DNA of 64,000 nucleotides from Algoriphagus sp. GTDB taxonomy: Bacteria; Bacteroidota; Bacteroidia; Cytophagales; Cyclobacteriaceae. The stretch is from NCBI GenBank assembly GCA_023653075.1, contig JAMNXQ010000002.1, forward strand, positions 1 through 64,000, given 5' to 3'. The translations under genes and the position numbers were made by a program. The notes under the pieces were generated by a model. The model saw nothing but the letters and a program-made list of their open reading frames with translations. It searched no databases and was not told the origin of the DNA. Positions 9,216-19,196 of this stretch are shown here, in pieces; position 1 is the stretch's first letter; each line of letters opens with the position of its first letter.

Positions 9216-9653
9216 TTAACTTCCTATCCAATTTCCCCAAGGGATTCGGCTCAAGATCAAGACTAATCCGACTGCATAAAGCATGTAAATGCTTCGGAAT
9301 TTGGCTGTAGAACTTTCCAACTTCTTGGCTCGGCTGTATCCAATGGTAATCAACACAATGGCCACGATATTGATAAGTGGGTGCTCCAAGGCAGTTAAAC
9401 GCGCAGCTGCATCAGACATGGCTCCTCCACCTGAAAGCAATTCATAGCCTACAGGGCTGACAAAGTAAAGAATCAAACCGACCAAAAGTTGGATGTGGCA
9501 AAGGATAAATGCAATCAATGCAATTTTGCGGTCTTTCTCTTGAAACTCGCGACCTGAAAGTGCTCCTACTAGAGACCAAACAATAACAAGGATGAGTGCC
9601 GCTAATGCAAGATAGGCTAGGCCTGAGTGTGTGTGTTGAAGTCCAGTGTACAT
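9216..9653 (-). CDS. small four-helix membrane protein (cytochrome b-like in annotation of relatives)
   Basis: The protein has 145 residues and four hydrophobic helices (about 9-30, 43-65, 88-108 and 120-138). Histidines lie at the start (HTH), in helix 2 (CHIQ) and before helix 3 (ALEHP). Such Bacteroidetes proteins are often labelled cytochrome b, and the histidines could hold heme, but nothing here proves it. It is a single gene with its own strong terminator. The next gene upstream ends 64 bases away. Function is unknown. Confidence 0.75.
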   Translation of the reverse strand: MYTGLQHTHSGLAYLALAALILVIVWSLVGALSGREFQEKDRKIALIAFILCHIQLLVGLILYFVSPVGYELLSGGGAMSDAAARLTALEHPLINIVAIVLITIGYSRAKKLESSTAKFRSIYMLYAVGLVLILSRIPWGNWIGS

Positions 9654-9717
9654 GGGGTAGGTGTTTTTGTAATGGGTTTGCTAGTGAAATAAAATACGAT
9701 GGCAATATGTTTGAAAT

Positions 9718-10899
9718 CTAATCTACATACAAGACTAGGCCCTTCAAATATTCTGTTTCCGGGTGAAAGCAATTGATCGGGTGATCGGCAGGCTGGGAGA
9801 GCTGGTGCAGGATCCGCACCTTTCGCTTGCTTTCTAAAGCTGCGGCGGTGATCGTATGGGCAAAAAGCCGTTTGTCTACCACCTGGCTGCAGGAAAAGGT
9901 AAACAGGATTCCTCCTGGTTTGATTTTTCGAAGTGCTTCCGCATTCAGGCGTTTGTAGGCCTGCACGGCATTGTGTCTTGCCTTGAGGCTTTTGGCAAAG
10001 GCAGGGGGGTCCAAAATGATGAGGTCAAAATCATCCCCAATCTCGCGAATGTATTTCACCACATCCGCCACAATGGATTGGTGCTTGCCTTTAAATCCTG
10101 TATTTATCGCGACGTTTTCTTCCGTCAGGTCAATTGCTTTTTGAGAAATATCTACAGAATGCACTTCGGTAGCACCCTCTTGCAGTGCCAGAACTGAAAA
10201 TCCTCCTGAATAGCAAAAGGTATTCAGTACTTTTTTACCCTTGGAGTAGCTGGCGACTAATTTTCTGTTTTCACGTTGATCGATGAAGAAACCCGTTTTC
10301 TGGCCTTTTTCCCAATCAATTTTATAAGAAGCTCCATATTCCTTCACCAAGTCGGTTTCAGCTTTGCCCCAAAGCCATTCGTTGGAGGGGACAGCTTCTG
10401 CTTTGGGAAGGGTTTCGGAACTTTTGTCGTACACCCCTTTGAGCTGCTTTCCATAGACTGCGCGTAAGGCTTCTGTGATGCCTTGTAGCTGCTGGTGCAT
10501 TCCGATGTGATGTGCCTGAATCACTGCGGTACCGTTGTAATAATCAATGATTAAGCCAGGCAGCTCATCGCCTTCTCCATGAACTAGCCGGTAAACAGTC
10601 GTTTCTTTCTGTTGGGTGAGATGCAAGGCTTCCCGTACGGCATGGGCAGCACGAATCTTTTCTGTCCAAAATGCAGCATCAATGGCACGTTCTTCGAAGG
10701 AGATAATCCGAACCATGATGGATCCCAAGGCATAATGTCCAATCCCCAAAAAGTCATTTTTGGAAGAATACACGGCGACCAAGTCTCCATTCTTGATGCC
10801 GTCTTCTTTTTTGGCGAGTGCGCCAGAAAATACCCAATGGTGCTTTCGGAATAAGGAAACTTCCTTTCCTTTTTGAAGAATAAGCCTAGGATAGGTCAT
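9718..10899 (-). CDS. class I SAM-dependent rRNA (cytosine-C5) methyltransferase, RlmI-like
   Basis: The protein has 393 residues, the usual length for the RlmI family. An N-terminal PUA domain (about 1-80) precedes a central EEHD-like region and a Rossmann methyltransferase domain with NTFCYSGGFSVLAL (SAM binding), an acidic motif HSVDIS, the DLIILDPPAFAKS motif, and FTFSCS, whose Cys is the candidate catalytic residue. RlmI methylates 23S rRNA C1962 in E. coli; the exact target here is inferred by similarity. Its start overlaps the upstream symporter gene by 14 bases, so it is the last gene of the ABC-F-symporter-methyltransferase operon. Confidence 0.9.
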   Translation of the reverse strand: MTYPRLILQKGKEVSLFRKHHWVFSGALAKKEDGIKNGDLVAVYSSKNDFLGIGHYALGSIMVRIISFEERAIDAAFWTEKIRAAHAVREALHLTQQKETTVYRLVHGEGDELPGLIIDYYNGTAVIQAHHIGMHQQLQGITEALRAVYGKQLKGVYDKSSETLPKAEAVPSNEWLWGKAETDLVKEYGASYKIDWEKGQKTGFFIDQRENRKLVASYSKGKKVLNTFCYSGGFSVLALQEGATEVHSVDISQKAIDLTEENVAINTGFKGKHQSIVADVVKYIREIGDDFDLIILDPPAFAKSLKARHNAVQAYKRLNAEALRKIKPGGILFTFSCSQVVDKRLFAHTITAAALESKRKVRILHQLSQPADHPINCFHPETEYLKGLVLYVD

Positions 10900-12283
10900 G
10901 AGTCGTTGACAATTTGTTGGGGAAAATCAAACTTCCAATTCCCATCCCTAAGCCACTAGCAAATAGTCCTAGGATATGGGTTTCTTGATCGGGAATGTAG
11001 GTTTCTGCTGCAAGATAGGTGGCCATCCCTACAAATAGGGCAAGAAAGGCTCCAACCGAGGAGGATTTTTTCCAGTAAAGTCCTGCCGTCAAGGGGACAA
11101 ACAAGGAAACCAGCATTAAAATAGATGCTCCAGCTACCAACTCGTAGATGTCTGATTTCCAATAGGCCATGATTAAAGCAATGGCTGCCACCAGGATCAC
11201 ATTTGACCGTAGGACCCACAAAAACTGCTGATCTGAAAACTTCTTTCCAAAATAGGGTCGGATCAAATTTTCGGAGATGATGGCCGCTGGGGCCAAAAGC
11301 CCAGAGCTAGTCGTGCTCATAATTGCGGAGATCAAGGCGCCAAAAAAGAGTACTTGAATGGGGAGGTTGCTGTGCTGCAAAACCATGGAAGGCAGGAGCA
11401 TTTGTTTATCTGCCAAGTACAACTCTGGATATAGGATTTTTGCGCCTAAGGCAATAAACAGCGGAAGCAAACCAAAGGTGAGGTAAAATATTCCTGCCAA
11501 ATAAGTGGATTGAACAGCTACTTTTTCAGATTTTGAGGACATCACCCGTTGGAAAATATCCTGTGAGGGAATGCTTCCCAACCCAAGGATCATCCAGGCC
11601 CCAAAGTAAGTGGTCCAGGCTGAAAAGTTGGCCTGAGGAAAAAACTGGAAACTTTCAGGGGGAGCTTTTTCCAAAATCACGCGCACGCCACCTGCTTCGT
11701 CCGCGACGAGATAGGCCACTGCCAACATCCCAATGATGATTAGGGTGGTCTGCATAAAGTCGGTAATGGAAATGGCCCACATTCCGCCTAAAAAGGTGTA
11801 AAAAACGACAATAATTGCAGAAATGACAACACCTTCCATAAGGCTGAGATCTGTGACTGCTCCCAATACCAGGCTTAAGGCAATGAGTTGCGCGGCAACA
11901 TAGCCAAAATAGGCGGGAATCATAAAAATCGAGGCAAAGAAAGCTAAGCGTTCGCCAAAGAGTTTCTTAAACACGTCCCCAATGGTCAACACATTCATGC
12001 GATACATGGGACGGAGATAGAAAAGTCCAAACAAAATCAGGCAGAGTGCTCCTCCAAAAGGGTCCTCTATTACACCCAGAAGTCCTTCTTCCAGGTAAAC
12101 CGAGGAAGCACCGAAAATGGTCTCTGAGCCAAACCAAGTGGCAAAGAGCGCTGATGCAGAAAGAAATAATGGAAGTGAACGCCCTGCTAGGACGAAGTCA
12201 TTCGAATTTTTGACTAACCTCGCAGACCAAGCTCCGATAGCAAGGGTAATGGCTAAATAACTAAGAATTGCAATGAGCAGCAC
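10886..12283 (-). CDS. sodium:solute symporter family (SSS) transporter
   Basis: This 465-residue polytopic protein has about 13 membrane helices and opens with the SSS signature SARLVKNSNDFVLAGRSLPL. The first usable start in frame is GTG at 12283; the few codons between it and the upstream ABC-F stop hold no ATG. The substrate cannot be named: relatives carry proline, pantothenate, sugars or choline. It lies 18 bases after the ABC-F gene and overlaps the rRNA methyltransferase by 14 bases, so its two operon partners are translation-related and give no hint of substrate. Confidence 0.88.
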   Translation of the reverse strand: MLLIAILSYLAITLAIGAWSARLVKNSNDFVLAGRSLPLFLSASALFATWFGSETIFGASSVYLEEGLLGVIEDPFGGALCLILFGLFYLRPMYRMNVLTIGDVFKKLFGERLAFFASIFMIPAYFGYVAAQLIALSLVLGAVTDLSLMEGVVISAIIVVFYTFLGGMWAISITDFMQTTLIIIGMLAVAYLVADEAGGVRVILEKAPPESFQFFPQANFSAWTTYFGAWMILGLGSIPSQDIFQRVMSSKSEKVAVQSTYLAGIFYLTFGLLPLFIALGAKILYPELYLADKQMLLPSMVLQHSNLPIQVLFFGALISAIMSTTSSGLLAPAAIISENLIRPYFGKKFSDQQFLWVLRSNVILVAAIALIMAYWKSDIYELVAGASILMLVSLFVPLTAGLYWKKSSSVGAFLALFVGMATYLAAETYIPDQETHILGLFASGLGMGIGSLIFPNKLSTTHDLS

Positions 12284-12301
12284 GACTGGTACGCTTACGA
12301 T

Positions 12302-13990
<1,689 letters not shown>

Positions 13991-14085
13991 CTAATCTTTG
14001 TGCGATTCCTAGGAGTAGATGCATCAACTTCTAAAAATAGTCTAGTATATTCACTGCGCTATCTAAAAATATCCAGTCCTTCAGC

Positions 14086-17000
14086 ATGCGTTTCATTTAC
14101 TGCCTTGTATGTGCTTTACTCTTTAGCTTGGCGGCCACTTTTTCAAGCTATGCGCAGCTTTCCACCACGGGGACGGAATTTTGGGTAGGCTTTATGGAGA
14201 ACAACCGATCTCTTCCCGCTACACCTGATTATGCTGTATTATTGATCACAGCCACAGAAAATACGACTGGGGTGATCGAGTACCTTGGGCAGACGACTCC
14301 TTTTGCTCTGACGACAGGGCAACAGTTTACTTTTCGCTTGTCTTCAGCTACTTTAGATTTGTTGCATCGGAGTTCAGGGGTGATTGAAAACCTAGGGATC
14401 CACATCACGGCTTCAGGTAAAATTGCCGTTCATGCAATCAATGAACGGTACCGAAGTGCGGACGGTACGGTAGTGCTACCCATCACGGCCTTAGGAAAGG
14501 ACCATTACATCACTTCTCATTTTGAAGTGAATCCTTCCAATAACCTTAATTCCAATAATGAAAGTACCTTATTGGTAGTTGCTACGGAAGACAATACACA
14601 AGTGGAGATCACCACAACGCAGAATTCAATCGCAGGAGGGCAACAATTTTTCTTAGGAATTCCCGCTGAAATCACCCTAAATAGAGGGCAAAGTTATCAA
14701 ATTAAGGCACGTGGAGACCTTACTGGTTCCCGAGTACGGGTGGTGGGAGCTAGAGCGGACGACTGTAAAAAAATTGCGGTATACGGAGGAAATAAATGGA
14801 CCTCAGTAGGGGCTTGTGGACAAGCCAATGACCACTTGTACCAGCAAGCTTATCCTGTGAATACTTGGGGGAGTTCCTTTGTGCATACAGCGCTTTTGGG
14901 CCGATCTTCAGGTGAATTGGTGAAGGTATTAGCAGCCGAAGACAATACGGAAGTTCGGGTGAATGGGCTCCTTCAGACCAAGGTACTCAACAGAGGGGAA
15001 TGGATGCCCTTGGAGTTTGGAGCCAATGCATCCGCAAAAATAGACACTTCTAAACCTTCCTCTGTGACGGTCTTTTCAAAAAGCCAGGCCTGCAACAATC
15101 CGACAGATCCATTTGCCAGTAATGGAGACCCCTTTATGATCTCCTACAGCCCTACGGAGCAATTACTCACAGATTTGACATTCAATGCCTACGCCTTACC
15201 CTCTATAGTCAACCATTACGTGAACATCGTAGTAAAGACAGGCGAAGAGAATAAAACCCGCTTGGATGGGGTAGTTGTGGGTGCAAGTTTTCAAATGCTT
15301 CCTGGAGATCCAACCTACAAAGTTGCGCGAATCGAAATTACTCAGGGAGTTCATACGCTTTCCAATCCTTCGGGCTTTGCAGCCTATGTCTATGGATTTG
15401 GAAACATTGAATCCTATGGCTATGCTGCAGGGGCATCTTTGACTAATTTAAATTTTGAAACCGAACCGGACTATGCCTTTGATGTAGTAGGAGATAATGT
15501 AGCCTGCCTCAATCAGGAGGGTTCCTGGACGGTGAATCCTGAAAATCCAGACTTCACCTATTTTGTGTGGAATTTTGGGGATGGGTCAGCTCCAAAAATA
15601 GGTAAAATTGTCACCCACACGTACAAGACACCTGGCAAATACGAAGTCAGTATCGTTGCTTCTTTGAGTCCCAATTCCTGTGATGAACAGGAAGAAACTA
15701 CTTTTGAGGTGGAGGTATTGGAGACAAAAGTGGAATTGATTGGTTCCCAATCCGTCTGTCCGCTAGTAGAAGAGGTAATGTATCGGGTGAAAAACAAGGA
15801 AAACATCTCCCGAATGACCTTTGAGGTAGAAGGGGGAACCATTCTACAATCCTACTCCGATTCGGTTTTAATTCGTTGGGGGCCTTCCAATACCAATGCC
15901 AAGGTGCGAGTACTGCCCTTCTCTGGCAATGGCTGTCCTGGTGCTGCGGTTGAACTTCCTGTAGTGGTCAACCTTCGGATCGTGGTCACTGAAGCAGTAG
16001 GGGAAAAAGAGGTGTGCTATGATCCATCAATTCAATTTACCTACTCTGCACCGGATCCTTTACCAGGTAGGAGATACGAATGGATAGTGAAGGGTGGAAC
16101 CCTTGTAAGCGGTCAAGATTCGGCTAAAATAGTTGTTGTTTGGGATCAAGCAGATGTGACAGGGACGATAGGATATACCGCTTACAGCTTGGTTGATGAT
16201 TCTTGTGCTGGAACAGCTCCTGATATTCAGGTTAAAGTTGCCAAAGAACTTATCTTAAGCACACAATCCATCGTAGATGTCGCGTGTTTTGGTCAAGGTA
16301 CAGGAAAAATTGAAGTGATTGCCACTGGTGGCACCCCGCCCTACACCTATACTTGGAGCCATAATCCTACCTTAAAGACCGCAATAGCCTCTAATTTGAA
16401 AGTGGGATTGTATTCGGTGAAAGTTACCGATGGTCTCGGCTGCGAAAAAATCATTACAGAGATAGCGGTAAAAGAGCCGCCTCTATTGGAACTTTCTGGA
16501 CTTACCACCACAGCCACTACTTGTTTTGGAAAGAAGGATGGACAGGTGAGATTGGAAGTGAAGGGGGGAGTAGCTCCTTACAGTTTGGAGTTTGGAGGCA
16601 AACAGGTTTTTAATGGACTTTTTGAACTCGATACGCTCAAAAAAGAAAAATACGTTTGGGAAGTGACAGACGCTAATGGCTGTAAAATCCCCGTTTCCTT
16701 TGAAATCACCTCCCCTCCGCCTTTGGTCGTGGATGTCACCTTAGCGAAGACGGCATGTCCGGGGGAAGCCAATGGAGAATTACTCGTAGTGCCTTCCGGT
16801 CCAGCAGGACCGTTCCAATACTTGTGGACTCCTTCGAGCCAACTAACGGACCTTGCTACCGGTTTGGCGAAGGGTACCTATCAAGTACAGGTAACCGACG
16901 CTGCGGGATGTGTTTCCTTTGGTTCGGGTACAGTGATTGAGGAAGCTCCCAAAATTCGGATGCCGAATGCTTTTAACCCTGCAGATGCGCCGGGTAAATT

Positions 17001-17214
17001 TTCCGGAGTCTCCAATTGTGTGATAAATTTTTCAATGGTGGTTTACAATCGCTGGGGCCAGCTCGTCTATTCGGGAAATGAGGGTTGGGATGGAACGTTT
17101 GCTGGGGAAAATGCCCCAATTGATACCTATGCCTATGCTACTACCTACAGCTACTTGATGGAAGGCAATACCGTTCAGGTGACTTTCAAGGGTTCTGTGC
17201 TGTTGGTTCGGTAG
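14086..17214 (+). CDS. T9SS type B-sorted cell-surface adhesin (IgGFc-binding-like, PKD, SprB-like repeats)
   Basis: The protein has 1042 residues. A signal peptide (1-23, ending SSYAQ) precedes an IgGFc-binding-like N-terminal domain (about 28-460) that repeats the ATEDNT.. VEI/VRV strand pattern. A PKD domain (about 470-555, WNFGDGS..HTYKTPGKYEVSIVAS) follows, then an Ig-like region (about 555-720) and three SprB-like repeats beginning near 730, 805 and 885 (CFGQGTGKI, CFGKKDGQV, CPGEANGEL, each with a GGxxPY or similar). The gliding-motility type C-terminal sorting domain covers about 956-1042 (PNAFNP, VYNRWGQLVY, GWDGTF, FKGSVLLVR). It should be exported by the type IX system and anchored on the surface, for adhesion or gliding. 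It is a monocistronic unit followed by galE. Confidence 0.92.
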   Translation: MRFIYCLVCALLFSLAATFSSYAQLSTTGTEFWVGFMENNRSLPATPDYAVLLITATENTTGVIEYLGQTTPFALTTGQQFTFRLSSATLDLLHRSSGVIENLGIHITASGKIAVHAINERYRSADGTVVLPITALGKDHYITSHFEVNPSNNLNSNNESTLLVVATEDNTQVEITTTQNSIAGGQQFFLGIPAEITLNRGQSYQIKARGDLTGSRVRVVGARADDCKKIAVYGGNKWTSVGACGQANDHLYQQAYPVNTWGSSFVHTALLGRSSGELVKVLAAEDNTEVRVNGLLQTKVLNRGEWMPLEFGANASAKIDTSKPSSVTVFSKSQACNNPTDPFASNGDPFMISYSPTEQLLTDLTFNAYALPSIVNHYVNIVVKTGEENKTRLDGVVVGASFQMLPGDPTYKVARIEITQGVHTLSNPSGFAAYVYGFGNIESYGYAAGASLTNLNFETEPDYAFDVVGDNVACLNQEGSWTVNPENPDFTYFVWNFGDGSAPKIGKIVTHTYKTPGKYEVSIVASLSPNSCDEQEETTFEVEVLETKVELIGSQSVCPLVEEVMYRVKNKENISRMTFEVEGGTILQSYSDSVLIRWGPSNTNAKVRVLPFSGNGCPGAAVELPVVVNLRIVVTEAVGEKEVCYDPSIQFTYSAPDPLPGRRYEWIVKGGTLVSGQDSAKIVVVWDQADVTGTIGYTAYSLVDDSCAGTAPDIQVKVAKELILSTQSIVDVACFGQGTGKIEVIATGGTPPYTYTWSHNPTLKTAIASNLKVGLYSVKVTDGLGCEKIITEIAVKEPPLLELSGLTTTATTCFGKKDGQVRLEVKGGVAPYSLEFGGKQVFNGLFELDTLKKEKYVWEVTDANGCKIPVSFEITSPPPLVVDVTLAKTACPGEANGELLVVPSGPAGPFQYLWTPSSQLTDLATGLAKGTYQVQVTDAAGCVSFGSGTVIEEAPKIRMPNAFNPADAPGKFSGVSNCVINFSMVVYNRWGQLVYSGNEGWDGTFAGENAPIDTYAYATTYSYLMEGNTVQVTFKGSVLLVR

Positions 17215-17242
17215 CGCCACTTACTCGACGATCTACTGCTCT

Positions 17243-17276
17243 TTTGGTCTCTTTTGGGATAAATTCTCTAGTTTTG
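17243..17276 (+). promoter_or_regulatory. Bacteroidetes-type promoter of galE
   Basis: TTTG (17243-17246), a 22-base spacer, then TAGTTTTG (17269-17276), 17 bases ahead of the galE ATG. It fits the Bacteroidetes -33/-7 consensus TTTG and TAnnTTTG with a slightly long spacer. Confidence 0.5.
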
Positions 17277-17293
17277 TTGGCCTTTTCTTTTTA

Positions 17294-18313
17294 ATGGATA
17301 TGAAAAAAATTTTGATCACCGGGGGTGCGGGTTACATCGGTTCGCATACTGCAGTTGAACTTTGGAATGCAGGATTGGAACCGATTATTTTGGATGATTT
17401 TTCTAATTCTCAGGAGGAGGTAATCGACCGTTTGGAAGAGATTACCGGCACCCGCTTTGCTTGCTACCGGGGGGATTGCAATCAACGAGCAGTCTTGGAT
17501 CAGATCGCTGAGGAGCATGTTCTTGAAGGTGTCATCCATTTTGCAGCGTTCAAAGCCGTAGGAGAGAGTACCCGGTTGCCCTTGGCCTATTACAAAAATA
17601 ACCTAGGTTCACTACTCACCTTACTCGAGTTTATGGGGGCTGAAAAAATAACCAACCTCGTTTTTTCTTCTTCCTGTACGGTTTATGGGCAGCCTGATGT
17701 CTTGCCTGTCACCGAGGAAACTCCTCGAAAAGATGCGGAAAGTCCCTACGGAAACACCAAGAAAATAGGAGAGGATATCCTCTTGGACTACGTGACTAGT
17801 AAACCCGGAATTCGCGTTGTGGCACTCCGTTACTTTAACCCAGTCGGGGCGCATCCCAGTGGTAAAATCGGAGAATTGCCGATGGGTACCCCACAGAACT
17901 TGGTTCCCTTCATTACACAGACTGCTGCGGGAATTCGCCAAAAACTCACTGTTTTTGGCAACGATTACGATACCTTGGATGGCAGTTGCGTCCGAGATTA
18001 CATCCACGTGGTGGATTTGGCGGATGCGCACGTCAAAGCGCTCAGGTTTCTCTTTGAAAAATCCCTTGATTTTTACGATGTATTTAATGTAGGGACAGGA
18101 AAGGGCAATACTGTACTGGAAGTGATTCATGCTTTTGAACAAGTCAATGGCCTTAAGTTAGCGTATGAAATTGGTCCAAGAAGAGCAGGGGATGTAGTCA
18201 AAACCTGGGCGGATACTCAAAAAATCAATACAGTATTGGGCTGGTATCCTAGGTACAGCTTAGAAGACTGCCTACAGGATAGCTGGCGCTGGCAGCAAAG
18301 CCTCACTGGTTGA
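17294..18313 (+). CDS. galE: UDP-glucose 4-epimerase
   Basis: The protein has 339 residues, the full GalE length. It has the NAD-binding GGAGYIGSH motif (residues 10-18), the catalytic SSSCTVYG segment, YxxxK as Y152/K156 (SPYGNTKK), the RYFNPVGAHPSG block and VRDYIHVVDLADAH. It interconverts UDP-glucose and UDP-galactose in the cytosol, feeding Leloir metabolism and surface polysaccharide synthesis. It is a single gene between the adhesin and the convergent DtxR-family regulator, 24 bases from that regulator's stop. An alternative start two codons later (MKKILITGG) is equally possible. Confidence 0.96.
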   Translation: MDMKKILITGGAGYIGSHTAVELWNAGLEPIILDDFSNSQEEVIDRLEEITGTRFACYRGDCNQRAVLDQIAEEHVLEGVIHFAAFKAVGESTRLPLAYYKNNLGSLLTLLEFMGAEKITNLVFSSSCTVYGQPDVLPVTEETPRKDAESPYGNTKKIGEDILLDYVTSKPGIRVVALRYFNPVGAHPSGKIGELPMGTPQNLVPFITQTAAGIRQKLTVFGNDYDTLDGSCVRDYIHVVDLADAHVKALRFLFEKSLDFYDVFNVGTGKGNTVLEVIHAFEQVNGLKLAYEIGPRRAGDVVKTWADTQKINTVLGWYPRYSLEDCLQDSWRWQQSLTG

Positions 18314-18337
18314 ACAAAAGTATTCAAATTTAACGCA

Positions 18338-19006
18338 TCAAGACACTTCTGGTGCCGATTGGACAAGTAGCCGCTCAGCTACTTTTTCACTTAAAACCTC
18401 TTTCGGATGATTGGGATAGCAGACTACCATACTTTGGTCAAATAACTCCTTGGATAGCACTTCTACCGTAATCCCGAGGAATAATTCTTTGGAATTCAAA
18501 TAGGCTAAAAATTCGGAAGAGGAGTTAGCAAGGCCTTGGAGTTTTACACGCTGTCCAGGCGTAGTCTGTGTAAGCGGGCTGTACTGCGCAACTTCTAATT
18601 TTCCATTTTGATCTGGGATAGGAGACCCGTGTGGATCGACAGTTGGATGGCCTAAAAGTTCATCCATGCGCTGAAAAAATTTGGGAGAATGAACGTGTTC
18701 AATTTGCTCCGCTACCTCATGAACCTCTTCCCAACCAAAGTTCATCATTTTTACTAAAAACATCTCAGTCAATCGATGCTTCCGGATAATAGATGCAGCT
18801 AAATCCCTTCCACTAAGGGTGAGGGCAAGCGGTTTGTATTTCTCCTGATGGACCCAATCTTGTTTTTTTAAAGACTTTACCATGCTATTGGCAGTGGGTA
18901 AACTCACTTGCAATTGGTTTGCTAAATCTGAAAGCGTGATTTTTCCCTTCTCGATTTCCAAGTTAAATAAGGCTTTTAAATAATTTTCTTCAGTGAGAGA
19001 GGCCAT
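18338..19006 (-). CDS. DtxR/MntR-family metal-dependent transcriptional regulator
   Basis: The protein has 222 residues. An N-terminal winged helix (about 1-65, with LSDLANQLQVSLPTANSMVKSL as recognition region) precedes a dimerisation and metal-binding domain (about 66-140, HRLTEMFLV and EEVHEVAEQIEHV carrying the His/Glu ligands). A C-terminal FeoA/SH3-like domain covers about 150-220. Family members sense Mn(II) or Fe(II) and bind palindromic operators. It is divergent from a TonB-dependent receptor, and a perfect GTTAGA/TCTAAC palindrome lies between the two starts, so control of the receptor and autoregulation are likely (inference). Which metal it senses cannot be decided from sequence. 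Confidence 0.92.
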   Translation of the reverse strand: MASLTEENYLKALFNLEIEKGKITLSDLANQLQVSLPTANSMVKSLKKQDWVHQEKYKPLALTLSGRDLAASIIRKHRLTEMFLVKMMNFGWEEVHEVAEQIEHVHSPKFFQRMDELLGHPTVDPHGSPIPDQNGKLEVAQYSPLTQTTPGQRVKLQGLANSSSEFLAYLNSKELFLGITVEVLSKELFDQSMVVCYPNHPKEVLSEKVAERLLVQSAPEVS

Positions 19007-19055
19007 GGATGGTCATTTTCTCAAAATTAGATTCTATTATTTAAAAAACAAATTT

Positions 19056-19071
19056 GTTAGAATACTCTAAC
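19056..19071. promoter_or_regulatory. candidate operator of the DtxR/MntR-type regulator
   Basis: GTTAGA-ATAC-TCTAAC is a perfect 6-4-6 inverted repeat in the roughly 100-190-bp gap between the divergent regulator and TonB receptor. The GTTAG...CTAAC half-sites resemble those in DtxR/IdeR boxes, though the spacing differs. Related partial repeats (TTAGATTCTA, 19027-19036) lie nearby. Confidence 0.5.
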
Positions 19072-19196
19072 TTTGTAATTTAGTAATTCTAATTAATATA
19101 GTAATCATGAAAAGTTGGTTGGCAAGAAGAAGCGATTTTTCGCGATCCCAAAAACTCTCGATTGGGTACACTCTGGTTTTGTTTGGGTTGAAAACG

